DNA of 64,000 bases, from contig CALKCK010000007.1 of the NCBI GenBank assembly GCA_938083195.1, forward strand, positions 124,001 through 188,000, written 5' to 3'. A program made the position numbers and the translations under genes. Below, piece by piece: positions 8,822-17,299 of this stretch. How positions within the stretch are numbered: position 1 is the first letter of the stretch; each line of letters opens with the position of its first letter. The notes beneath the pieces are model-generated. The model was not told the origin of the DNA. It ran no database searches and was given only the letters and a program-made list of their open reading frames with translations. This stretch comes from an uncultured Pirellulaceae bacterium (GTDB lineage Bacteria; Planctomycetota; Planctomycetia; Pirellulales; Pirellulaceae).

Positions 8822-10702
8822 ATGATTAAACTTCAGTTAAACATTTATATAGCATTAGCTTTTCTCGCCATATTTCCGCTTAAGTCACAGGCAAACGAAT
8901 CTGTAAAGCAACCGAACATCTTGTGGCTGTTTCAAGAGGATCTCTCTCCTTGGCTGGGGTGCTATGGTTATGACATCCAAAAAGGACAAACGCCGACGAT
9001 CGACCAAATGGCGTCTACCGGCGTCAGGTTTTCACGCGCGTATGTCCCTGCACCGGTTTGTTCAATTTGCCGATCCGCCATGATCACCGGGGCAAACCAA
9101 ATCAGGTTCGGCGCGCACGAACACAGATCAGGTCGCGGTGATGCCTCGCGGTCGCTTCCCGACGGCATGTGCACAATCGTTGATCTGATGAAAGCAGAGG
9201 GCTATTTTTGTTTCAACGTTGGCAAAACTGACTACAACTTTGAGCATGCAGGTCTATTTTCAGAAATCCCAAAGGTACAGCGATTAACTCCCTGGAGAGT
9301 CGCACCGAAAGGAAAACCCTTCTTTGGTCAAATCCAGCTCAAAGGGGGTAAAATCAACACCACAAAGTTCCAAAACAAAACCGATCGCGATTCCGTTACC
9401 ATTCCTGGTGATTACCCGCAAAATGATATCTACCGTGAGGTTGTCGCCGAACATTTTGATTCAGCCAGGATGGACGATGGAGTAATCGGCAAAATTCTCT
9501 CCCGTCTAGCAGATGATGATTTAATCGACTCGACCATTGTTGTCTATTTCTCCGACCACGGTGCTAATAATTTAGTTCGTCATAAGCAGCAGCCAACCGA
9601 AGGTGGGTCACATGTTCCCTTTATTATTACTGGCCCAGACCCGTGGGTGCCTGCGCCGTCTGTTCGAGACGATCTTGTTTCCATGCTCGATCTTTCAGCA
9701 ACTACACTCGCATGGGCTGGAATCAAGCAACCAAGCTGGATGGAGGGTCAGAATTTATTTTCTGAAAAATTCATACCTCGAGAATTCGTAGCCACCGCCC
9801 GCGACCGATGCGATCAAACCATCGATCGTATTCGGAGCATTCGTACCGATCGATTCCGGTACACAAGAAATTTCATGCTTGATCGCGTCCTCCTGCAACC
9901 ACAATACCGAGATTCCAGAATCTTTGTACAAGATTTGCGAAATGGATACGCCAAGGGAACATTGGACCCCAAGTTGGCCAAGATTTACTTCGGGGAAAGA
10001 CCGGCAGAAGAGCTTTATGATGTCGTGAACGATCCGGCTCAATTAGTAAATCTAGTCGACGACGCTCAATACGAAAAAGAATTGAAACGACACCGAAAAT
10101 TATTGAACCGTTGGTTAGACAATGGCGATACTGGAGCTGGAAATGAACCCGCTGTTGAACTGAGAATGGCCGACAATGAAAAATGGGGCAGGGGAGTCAA
10201 CTCCGAATATGAATCTATACGCAAAGACCAGGATGGCGATGGCATTTCTGACGACTGGGAGCAATTAAACCAACGTAATCCAGCTGATGGGAAACTCCAA
10301 TTCGAATTTAATTGCGGCGGCTGGCAAAACGAAGGTTGGAAACCATATGGCAGACTCACCAACATTTGCGGTAGCCAGGGATTTTTGGAATTCGATCTTA
10401 TTACAGGGACGGGTTCCATTACACGGCAGGATTTAAAGGCAACGCCAGACAACAACCGTTCATTGATTGTCACCATTCGAACGAGCAATGATCTCTCATT
10501 AACGGCTTTTGCTAACCAGACAAAATTAACAGGGACTATTCAACTGAAAAAGGCAAAGGAATATCAATCCGTTAAGATTCCACTGGATGCTCTATGGAAA
10601 AACCACTCCGAGCTGAAGTCAATTAAATTGAATTTCTCTGGAGACAAAAACACTACGATTGAGATCGACTCGATTCGCGAAGGTAGTTTTACTCAAGAAT
10701 AA
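8822..10702 (+). CDS. Secreted sulfatase with C-terminal accessory domain
   Basis: Type I (S1 family) sulfatase of 626 residues that would hydrolyse sulfate esters of polysaccharides after export. ATG 8822 is supported by GAGG about 7 bases upstream and a following signal peptide (cleavage near SQA). The formylglycine motif is C80-S-I-C-R84: the Cys and Arg are present but Ile replaces the usual Pro/Ala. The metal-site pair is Glu-Asp in LFQEDLSP rather than Asp-Asp. SDHG and a downstream EGGSHVP are conserved. After the catalytic part there is a thrombospondin-3-like calcium loop (DQDGDGISDDWE) and a beta-sandwich tail of about 140 residues that resembles a carbohydrate-binding module. It ends only 7 bases from the convergent sulfatase. 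Confidence 0.92.
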   Translation: MIKLQLNIYIALAFLAIFPLKSQANESVKQPNILWLFQEDLSPWLGCYGYDIQKGQTPTIDQMASTGVRFSRAYVPAPVCSICRSAMITGANQIRFGAHEHRSGRGDASRSLPDGMCTIVDLMKAEGYFCFNVGKTDYNFEHAGLFSEIPKVQRLTPWRVAPKGKPFFGQIQLKGGKINTTKFQNKTDRDSVTIPGDYPQNDIYREVVAEHFDSARMDDGVIGKILSRLADDDLIDSTIVVYFSDHGANNLVRHKQQPTEGGSHVPFIITGPDPWVPAPSVRDDLVSMLDLSATTLAWAGIKQPSWMEGQNLFSEKFIPREFVATARDRCDQTIDRIRSIRTDRFRYTRNFMLDRVLLQPQYRDSRIFVQDLRNGYAKGTLDPKLAKIYFGERPAEELYDVVNDPAQLVNLVDDAQYEKELKRHRKLLNRWLDNGDTGAGNEPAVELRMADNEKWGRGVNSEYESIRKDQDGDGISDDWEQLNQRNPADGKLQFEFNCGGWQNEGWKPYGRLTNICGSQGFLEFDLITGTGSITRQDLKATPDNNRSLIVTIRTSNDLSLTAFANQTKLTGTIQLKKAKEYQSVKIPLDALWKNHSELKSIKLNFSGDKNTTIEIDSIREGSFTQE

Positions 10703-10709
10703 AATTCAG

Positions 10710-12161
10710 TTATTTTTTTGATCCAGGTCCTGCCTCGAGCGGGACCACGGGTCCCCCCAATTCATTGACACGTTGTTGGCAACGAGTTCGCAATCGAATT
10801 AATTCGTCCTTGTATTTCGGGTCGCCTGCCAAATTAACCAACTCGTCTGGGTCATTTTTCAGGTCGTGCAGAAATTCATAGGCGGGAGTTTCGTCAAAGT
10901 ATCTTACGTATTTGTACCGGCCTTCACGAATGCCTTCGAATGCAGGCTGCCGTGTTCGAACCGCGAGGTGTTCGTGGAAACTGTCCGAACGCCAATCCTG
11001 ATTTGTTTCCCCGTTTACTAGTGGCACCAGACTTTTGCCTTGATAACGCTCCGGCACTTCGGCACCCGCCCATTCCAAAAACGTAGGTGGAAAATCGAGA
11101 TTGAGTGCAGTCTGTGTGACGATCCGCCCACGATTTTCATCTGGTTGCCGGGGATCATAAATAATCAATGGAACCCGAAGTGATTGCTCGTAATGCGACC
11201 ATTTCCCTGCAAAACCGCGATCACCCAGGTAGTAACCGTTATCGGCTGAATAAATGATAATTGTATTTTTGTCCAACCCCTCCGCCTTCAACACCTCTAA
11301 GAACCGCCCCATCGCGTGATCGATCCCTGAAATCATTCGATAATAAGCACGGATGTTGGTTTGATATTTTTCTGGAGTATCCCAACGCCAAAAAAATCGC
11401 TCGCGATTAATTGATTGCTTCAAAAAATTTGGCTGAGAGTCAAAAACATCTGGATCATTGAGTCGCGGCGGAGGAACCTGAATATTGTCGTACATTCCGT
11501 CGACCGCACGTGGCCATGGGAAATGCCCGATCCCGGGTCGTTTGTCGCCGTCCTCTGCATGGGACGCATTGAACCACATGTTCAGAGCAAACGGTTTGTC
11601 ATCCGGCCGATTCTTAATGAAATCAATACCACGGTCGACAATCACTTGCGTTTCATGCCTTGTCGAACCATCCGGCATTTTTTTAAAAAATGGATTACGT
11701 CCAATCTTCTCGAACTCGTCAAAATGCTCATTGGGCCGATAACCTCGAGGCATCTTCGCATGCCACTTGCCGTAATACCCTGTCCGGTATCCTGCTTTCC
11801 TAAGAATATCCGAATACAAAGTCTCGACTGCGCTTTGCTTTGCCATATCAGCCACCGAATCGCTGCCAAAACTGCGAGCGGTCAAACCGGACAGGATGGT
11901 CGTTCGGCTAACCCAGCAAATTGAATGGCTAACAAGGCAATTCTTAAACAAAACCCCCTGTTTAGCCAAGCCATCAATGTTGGGCGTTTTTACAATCGGA
12001 TGACCAGCGCAACCAAGCGTATCATTTCGTTGATCATCCGCGAAAAAGAAAACGATGTTAGGACGAGGATCGGTTTGGGCCGAGACAGACGCCCGTCCAA
12101 CAAGAAAGGCAAAAACTAAAATAGCAAACGAAATATTTAATCGTGACTGAACATGAAGCAT
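10710..12161 (-). CDS. Secreted sulfatase
   Basis: Type I sulfatase of 483 residues with an N-terminal signal peptide (cleavage near VSA-Q). It has PNIVFFFADDQR at the metal site and C82-W-V-S-R86 as the formylglycine motif, with Val replacing the usual Pro/Ala. The C-terminal part shows YSADNGYYLGDRG, the SDHG-equivalent motif in which Asn replaces His, and GKWSHYEQSLRVPLI with the conserved Lys and His. The ending with FLHDLKNDPDELVNLAGDPKY is typical of the family. It is convergent with the preceding sulfatase and divergent from the next, giving three adjacent sulfatases likely directed at one sulfated glycan. Confidence 0.93.
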   Translation of the reverse strand: MLHVQSRLNISFAILVFAFLVGRASVSAQTDPRPNIVFFFADDQRNDTLGCAGHPIVKTPNIDGLAKQGVLFKNCLVSHSICWVSRTTILSGLTARSFGSDSVADMAKQSAVETLYSDILRKAGYRTGYYGKWHAKMPRGYRPNEHFDEFEKIGRNPFFKKMPDGSTRHETQVIVDRGIDFIKNRPDDKPFALNMWFNASHAEDGDKRPGIGHFPWPRAVDGMYDNIQVPPPRLNDPDVFDSQPNFLKQSINRERFFWRWDTPEKYQTNIRAYYRMISGIDHAMGRFLEVLKAEGLDKNTIIIYSADNGYYLGDRGFAGKWSHYEQSLRVPLIIYDPRQPDENRGRIVTQTALNLDFPPTFLEWAGAEVPERYQGKSLVPLVNGETNQDWRSDSFHEHLAVRTRQPAFEGIREGRYKYVRYFDETPAYEFLHDLKNDPDELVNLAGDPKYKDELIRLRTRCQQRVNELGGPVVPLEAGPGSKK

Positions 12162-12349
12162 ATAATTTAGATTCCTGAGAGACCATCCGGTTGATGTTTT
12201 TCCGCCTAGTTTTTACGCGTTAATTCTAAGTGTAACCCCAAACTTCAAAGCTCGCCATAATTAATCCAAAATGCTTGCCTCGTTTAATTCTGAGTGATAG
12301 TTTGAAGTCAAGTCGATAATATTCCGTCTGAATTATTTGGGTGCAAACG

Positions 12350-13936
12350 ATGAAGAACGTATTACTAGCAACTACGATCCTGTTGTTAAGTGGAGCTTGC
12401 AGCAACGCTTTTGCAGACCAACGTCCCAATATCGTGTTTGCGTTTGCAGACGATTGGGGGCGACACGCTGGTATTTACTCTGAAGTCGATGGTCCCGGTA
12501 CTGAAAATGACATTGCCCAAACACCCAACTTTGATCGGCTTTCAAGGGAGGGGGTTCTATTTACTAACGCCTTTGTCAACGCACCATCCTGCACGCCTTG
12601 CCGCAGCTCAATCTTGTCGGGCCAGCATTTTTGGCGGACCGGTCGAGGCGCAATTCTGCAAGGTGCAGTCTGGGATGATAATATCCCATCCTGGCCGTTA
12701 CTTTTAAAAGCAGATGGCTACCACATCGGTTATACATTTAAGGTCTGGTCACCCGGAAAGCCGATCAACGCCCCATTTGGTTCCAACGAAAACAAATACT
12801 CAGACGGGGGTAGACAATTTAATGGATTTTCACAATACGTGACCAAAGCAGTGGAATCTGGAAAAACCGCCAAAGAGGCGAAGCAATTCCTAATTAATCA
12901 AGTTCGTACAAATTTTCAAAGCATGCTCAAGGACAAAGAGGGCAAACCATTCGCCTATTGGTTTGGCCCCACTAATGTGCACAGAAAATGGATCAAGGGA
13001 TCCGGCAAGCGCATTTGGAATATTGATCCCGATGGTTTAAAAGGCAAATTACCTAAATTCTTGCCCGATGTCGCCGAGGTTCGAGAGGATTTCGCAGATT
13101 ACCTCGGTGAAGCGGCGGCTTTTGACACTGCACTCGGTGCCCTCATCGACGAACTAAAAACTGCGGGTGTCTACGACAACACAATTATTGTAGTCTCGGG
13201 CGACCATGGACCTGCTGGTTTTCCACACGGCAAATGCAATCTGTACGATTTTGGAACTCGAGTCCCCCTTTGTATCGCTGGGCCCGGGATTAATGGTGGG
13301 CGGATCGTTCAGGATTTCACAACACTTCCCGATCTCGCTCCTACCTTTTTAGCGGCCGCGAACGTCAGCATCCCAAGTGTGATGACCGCGCAATCTCTTT
13401 GGCCGACTCTAAAGTCGCAAGCCTCCGGTCTGGTCGACCCAGCACGAACGGAAGTCTTTACCGGACGGGAACGACACGTCGCAACTGCTCGTGCTGGAAA
13501 CCTTCCTTATCCACAAAGGGCAATTCGCAACAAAGATTATTTATACATTATCAATTTTAAGCCCGATCGGTTTCCATTGGGTGATCCAAGAAACCTAAAT
13601 GATGGCAATACTCCCCCGACGCTCGACCGCCTCACGAACAATACATTTTGCACACTGGCTGACGAAGATGCAGGGCCCACAAAGGCATGGATCGTTACCA
13701 ACAGGAAAAACCCTGACGTAAAACCCTTTTTTGACAACGCTTACGGCAAACGACCAATGGAGGAGCTGTACGACCTCAAGGTTGACCCGCATCAATTGAA
13801 TAACGTCGCGTCGCATCGTGAATACCACTCGCTTAAGAACAGTCTTAAAAACAAATTACTGGGTACATTGAGAGAAACTAAGGATCCGAGAATGGTTAAC
13901 GATGGCGAATACTTTGATAAGGTTCTGACCAAATAG
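12350..13936 (+). CDS. Secreted sulfatase
   Basis: Type I sulfatase of about 528 residues. Translation starts at ATG 12350 or at an in-frame GTG nine bases earlier. The signal peptide ends near AFA-D; LSGAC resembles a poor lipobox, so lipidation is unlikely but possible. The metal site is FAFADDWG and the formylglycine motif is C81-T-P-C-R85, a C-x-P-C-R variant that still satisfies C-x-P-x-R. VSGDHGPAG and the terminal MEELYDLKVDPHQLNNVA are typical. It is divergently transcribed from the sulfatase at 10710-12161, and their promoters share the 188-base gap. Confidence 0.93.
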   Translation: MKNVLLATTILLLSGACSNAFADQRPNIVFAFADDWGRHAGIYSEVDGPGTENDIAQTPNFDRLSREGVLFTNAFVNAPSCTPCRSSILSGQHFWRTGRGAILQGAVWDDNIPSWPLLLKADGYHIGYTFKVWSPGKPINAPFGSNENKYSDGGRQFNGFSQYVTKAVESGKTAKEAKQFLINQVRTNFQSMLKDKEGKPFAYWFGPTNVHRKWIKGSGKRIWNIDPDGLKGKLPKFLPDVAEVREDFADYLGEAAAFDTALGALIDELKTAGVYDNTIIVVSGDHGPAGFPHGKCNLYDFGTRVPLCIAGPGINGGRIVQDFTTLPDLAPTFLAAANVSIPSVMTAQSLWPTLKSQASGLVDPARTEVFTGRERHVATARAGNLPYPQRAIRNKDYLYIINFKPDRFPLGDPRNLNDGNTPPTLDRLTNNTFCTLADEDAGPTKAWIVTNRKNPDVKPFFDNAYGKRPMEELYDLKVDPHQLNNVASHREYHSLKNSLKNKLLGTLRETKDPRMVNDGEYFDKVLTK

Positions 13937-14103
13937 TTCTAATTAAGTTGTGTAATCAGGACGCCAGACTCGCTGATTGCGTCCCATTCTTAATATGCAA
14001 GACAGCCCATTACCTCTGCAGAACCAGAGAAAAAACTTAAATCCCTTTCAAAACTCAATCGCTTGAAGCGTTTAAGTAAAGAAAATGGCAACGAGCCTTA
14101 CGC

Positions 14104-14445
14104 TTAAATTGTAGGCCGTTTTCTAACTAGAGCGTTCGTGGTCATTTCGTTTCCGTACGTGCCGGTAAAGACATTCTTCAGATTATCCTTGATTCCAAAA
14201 GTGCACCCAGTAACCGGGCAACCACAATTTGCTGCAACTTTTTCTCTTAGCACATCCATCTCTTAATCGTTGTTGTTAAATACAAACCCCGGGCTGTTGT
14301 TAAAAAACATGACGGTTCCATGGCCCCGACTAGTTTGTGTATCTGCGTCTTCCTCGGTGTCAATCTTATCCTTAGCGGTGGCAGTGTGGGGAGTGAGCGA
14401 ACAGATCAAAAAGCAGCCTAAACAAAAAATGATGATGCGATTCAT
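14104..14445 (-). pseudogene. Decayed paralogue of the secreted cold-shock-like small protein
   Basis: The intact part encodes 60 residues (ATG at 14445, AGAGGAT ribosome site 6-8 bases upstream). It has a signal peptide (MNRIIIFCLGCFLICSLTP), then TQTSRGHGTV and FFNNS, matching the gene at 46301-46759. A TAA at 14263-14265 interrupts the frame. Beyond it the same frame continues for 52 more codons with recognisable homology (EMDVLREKVAANC then PVTGCTFGIKDN, against DMIGLLQQFAEIC then PTTGCTFEIIDI). The stop aligns with a serine codon, so TCA to TAA could explain it. The RNP1-like motif is also degraded (PGFVF versus KGFGF). It may still make the truncated peptide, but the promoter looks broken as well. 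Confidence 0.75.
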
Positions 14446-14573
14446 TTCAATATCCTCTTGAGTTGGAGATGGTTCTTTCGTGAGCCTCAATCAATATGCA
14501 AAACGTGTTGATCCCAACGAGGTTAACTGCGATTCGCGTTCATTCTGCGATGGGCCTCTCAATTTGATACGAG
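14446..14573 (-). repeat. Duplicated upstream region of the decayed small-protein gene, with deleted promoter element
   Basis: Read on the minus strand, this segment aligns with 46153-46300 upstream of the intact paralogue. An 18-base block (14556-14573 against 46153-46170) is identical, and TTTGCATA, TGATTGAGG and CTCCAACT are also shared. The 17 bases that carry the sigma-54 -24 element in the intact copy are missing here, at imperfect direct repeats ACGTTTT and ACGCTTT. Confidence 0.75.
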
Positions 14574-15026
14574 TCCTCGCTGGTCACAAAAAGGCAGAGA
14601 CGCAATCTTCATCTCCAGACAACGGTTGCTGAACATGAACTCGCTTGTTCCGATGCGCCGCCATCTCACTTCGCAGCTGTTATCCCGATGGTCTGCTGGC
14701 GCTGTTGACGTGTTGTACTTAAGGAAAGAATCTGAAGGCAGTACGCTGCGAGGCTTTGTCGGGTGGTAATGCCCTACTCCATTCTCGATTTCATTTCACG
14801 ACTCTGTCTCTGCCCAAAAAAGCCAAATCGGAGCACAGGCTATGGGCCAATGGCTTGGTGCGAGAATGTTGACTACGCAAACAATGCACCCAATCGGTCT
14901 ATTTGCTGACAAACCAAACAACGTAAAAGGGAGAAAAATAATTCCCCACCGAACATCCAACCAATAATGAGCCCGAAAGGTTAATAATTCTACTGGGTTC
15001 AACCTCTAGCTATTTGCCTGCAATGG
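14574..15026. other. Intergenic region, no supported gene
   Basis: About 450 bases. A hydrophobic 68-codon minus-strand frame (14796-15002, TTG start) is present but has no recognisable family or ribosome site. I see nothing else. Confidence 0.4.
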
Positions 15027-15965
15027 TTAAACACTCGATTCGCCATAAACTTCAAAAGCCAAAGGTTTCATCACCACTTGAGCAGGTGTAATACCAAATA
15101 GCTCCCCGTCAATATTTAGCGGACCGGCGATTTCAGGATTTAATTCGAATCCTTTGACTTGGTAATATTCGACCGCGGGATCGTTAATGTAATTTCCGTC
15201 ATACAATTTAGAAAACAGAGACAACATCTTGAAGATACCTGGGCCGTGTTTAACGACCACCAAATCAATCAAACCGTCATCAAGAGTTGCACGCGGAGCC
15301 ATTTTCATTCGCTTTCCCGTATGCATGGTGTTGCACGCCAAAACGAAACAGAACGGATCGTTTAATTCGCGATCATCAAATCTAAGGCTGCCAGCTCTTC
15401 TTTTCGCGCGTACCAATTCAACGAGACTTGCAACTGTATAACGAATTGGCCCCATCCAACGAAACCGTTCGGCTCGCACATTTACATCAGCCACTAATCC
15501 CCAACCGATAATATTGAAGGCAAACACGACTTGGTCGCTTAAAGTCACTTTTGCAACATCAATTGAACGACGTTGGCCTTTAACGATTGCTTCAGCAGCC
15601 TTCAACGGGTCCAGTAGTTCCAAGTCTGTTAAAAAAGAGTTCCCGGAACCGCCGGGAATCAGACCAAGTGGAAACGTTGCTTGATCTGGCCGATCCATCA
15701 TTCCATTGACGACCTCATGAATGGTTCCATCGCCCCCGATCACTACCAGGCCTTCAATTTCGGAAAACGAAAGAGTATTCGCAAGCTCATAGGCATGTCG
15801 TGGGTGTGTGGTGTATATTATTTCAAGCTCAATGAAGGCCGCTTCAAACACCGGCTTGATACTTTCCAGAATGGCAAGCCCCTGCTTTTTCCCACCAAAT
15901 GGATTCACGATCAAATAAAATTTACGACGTGGATCGTTCGTCAAATTATCACTCCAATTGCCCAT
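15027..15965 (-). CDS. Diacylglycerol/sphingosine kinase-like lipid kinase (YegS/BmrU type)
   Basis: A 312-residue member of the DAGK_cat superfamily, which phosphorylates lipid hydroxyls using ATP at the inner membrane face. Sequence signs are YLIVNPFGGKKQG near residue 18, the nucleotide-binding GGDGTIHEVVNG at about 80, and PGGSGNSF at about 105, a variant of the usual PxGTGND. The C-terminal beta-sandwich domain contains DDGLIDLVVVK and ends with an NIDGELF motif, typical of the family. Substrate cannot be deduced. It stands alone on the minus strand with the esterase gene about 110 bases upstream. Confidence 0.93.
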   Translation of the reverse strand: MGNWSDNLTNDPRRKFYLIVNPFGGKKQGLAILESIKPVFEAAFIELEIIYTTHPRHAYELANTLSFSEIEGLVVIGGDGTIHEVVNGMMDRPDQATFPLGLIPGGSGNSFLTDLELLDPLKAAEAIVKGQRRSIDVAKVTLSDQVVFAFNIIGWGLVADVNVRAERFRWMGPIRYTVASLVELVRAKRRAGSLRFDDRELNDPFCFVLACNTMHTGKRMKMAPRATLDDGLIDLVVVKHGPGIFKMLSLFSKLYDGNYINDPAVEYYQVKGFELNPEIAGPLNIDGELFGITPAQVVMKPLAFEVYGESSV

Positions 15966-16073
15966 TGTATTTGGCGGTCGTACTTAAGGATTTCCTTCGA
16001 TGCCGCGCGTCGACTAGAACGCTTAAATTATAAGTTCCGCGCTCCGAACAGCAATCCTTAGAAATCGGTTGAT

Positions 16074-17051
16074 CTATTTAACCATTTGAACCATGGCGGT
16101 CGCCATCGATTCTCCAATGAGGCAATAGGTTTCAGCATTGCCATTCCAGTGATAACGTTGGCGTGATGGAGAGACATCTTCGGCACGGTAAAAATCGCGA
16201 GTCTCAATACATTTTACGTTGCCGCTAAATTCGGGACGCTTCGCAGCATTGGCTTGAGCCTTCATAATACCTAGTCTCCGGTCGACTTTTTGATCCCAAC
16301 CGGCAAAGCCGCTATTCGCAATCACAAATGGCAGTTTTGGAGCATTCAAATCATGGCGCACGTCTTTGATAAAATTGACGAGATTCGCCTCATACTCAGC
16401 AGTCTGATCTTTGCTACAACCGTCGTTCCACCCTTGGTGCCATCCAAAACCACTTAAGACACACTTGCGGTTTGCGAGTTCTGGAAAATCACTTGAAAGG
16501 TTATTTAAAACTGATTCGATATGCTTCAACATTTCGAGATAATAGCTGCCAACCTCTCCGCCGCTGCTGGGTGGGCGAAAATCTTTAGCAAGACTTTTTC
16601 CGCCCCACGCAACTTTGATTAGCAAAACTGGCTCATCGAAGGCAGTCCCAACGGAGTGTCCAAATTGAAACTCAGGACCGATACGATCCTTCTTCGCCCC
16701 ATATCCAACGGTAAGCCCACCTTTACGGCCGAGGTACCAAATCCAAACATCACTCCGAACTCGCCAATTACCGGCTGAATCCATAGTGTGCTGATAGTTT
16801 TGCCGTGTGGCACTCTTCTTTACGAGAAAGTCGAGAGTACCCTTCCCATCATTCCGTTGATTAGCTCCGCCGCCAATAATGCCAGCGCCTTCCATGTTGG
16901 ACTGACCAGCGAGAATGAAAACACGCACCGGTTCTAATGTGTTAACTCCAGCCGCTTCCTGGGCGACCGTTTCCATTTGTAAAAAAACCATCAAAAAACC
17001 TGGCAACAAAAATACGAATACGATATCGGGCAGGTGGATCTTTTTACTCAT
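16074..17051 (-). CDS. Secreted sialate O-acetylesterase-like (SASA / CE6) carbohydrate esterase
   Basis: A 325-residue exported esterase with a signal peptide ending near TVAQ. The catalytic serine motif is FILAGQSNMEG (about residues 45-56), as in the SASA domain/carbohydrate esterase family 6. SGFGWHQGWNDG (about 205) supplies the conserved W-H-Q-G oxyanion block, and YHWNGNAETYCLIG near the end carries the catalytic His. These enzymes remove acetyl groups from xylan or sialic acids. Here they would help deacetylate environmental glycans alongside the sulfatases. The substrate is inferred only from the family. Confidence 0.88.
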   Translation of the reverse strand: MSKKIHLPDIVFVFLLPGFLMVFLQMETVAQEAAGVNTLEPVRVFILAGQSNMEGAGIIGGGANQRNDGKGTLDFLVKKSATRQNYQHTMDSAGNWRVRSDVWIWYLGRKGGLTVGYGAKKDRIGPEFQFGHSVGTAFDEPVLLIKVAWGGKSLAKDFRPPSSGGEVGSYYLEMLKHIESVLNNLSSDFPELANRKCVLSGFGWHQGWNDGCSKDQTAEYEANLVNFIKDVRHDLNAPKLPFVIANSGFAGWDQKVDRRLGIMKAQANAAKRPEFSGNVKCIETRDFYRAEDVSPSRQRYHWNGNAETYCLIGESMATAMVQMVK

Positions 17052-17299
17052 TACAGACTTTCATCGAACAGTTGGCAGCGGACTAACCCCTATTGTAACC
17101 TAGTTGCCAATTAATTCGCAGTTCGAAAGGAATCAAAAAAGACTCCGTGTCCGAAACTATGCGAACATCAGAGTCTTTACGATTGCGGTTATTATCTGTA
17201 GCCGTTATTAAATCAGACGTCAAAAAGAGTTGGCAGATTGGCTGAATTCAGTCGGTTACCCTACGCTTCCAGCTTTTGACGAGGAACTAATAGGTCGGG

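Noticed and set aside
8822-10702. Reading the CSICR motif as an inactive sulfatase
   Set aside because: Cys and Arg of the maturation motif and other active-site residues are present; the unusual Ile alone does not prove inactivity.
14796-15002. 68-codon hydrophobic minus-strand frame
   Set aside because: TTG start, no ribosome site, no recognisable family; probably chance.
17137-17178. AAAGACTC / GAGTCTTT inverted repeat near the peroxidase gene
   Set aside because: Loop of 25 bases, no T run; too weak to call a terminator.
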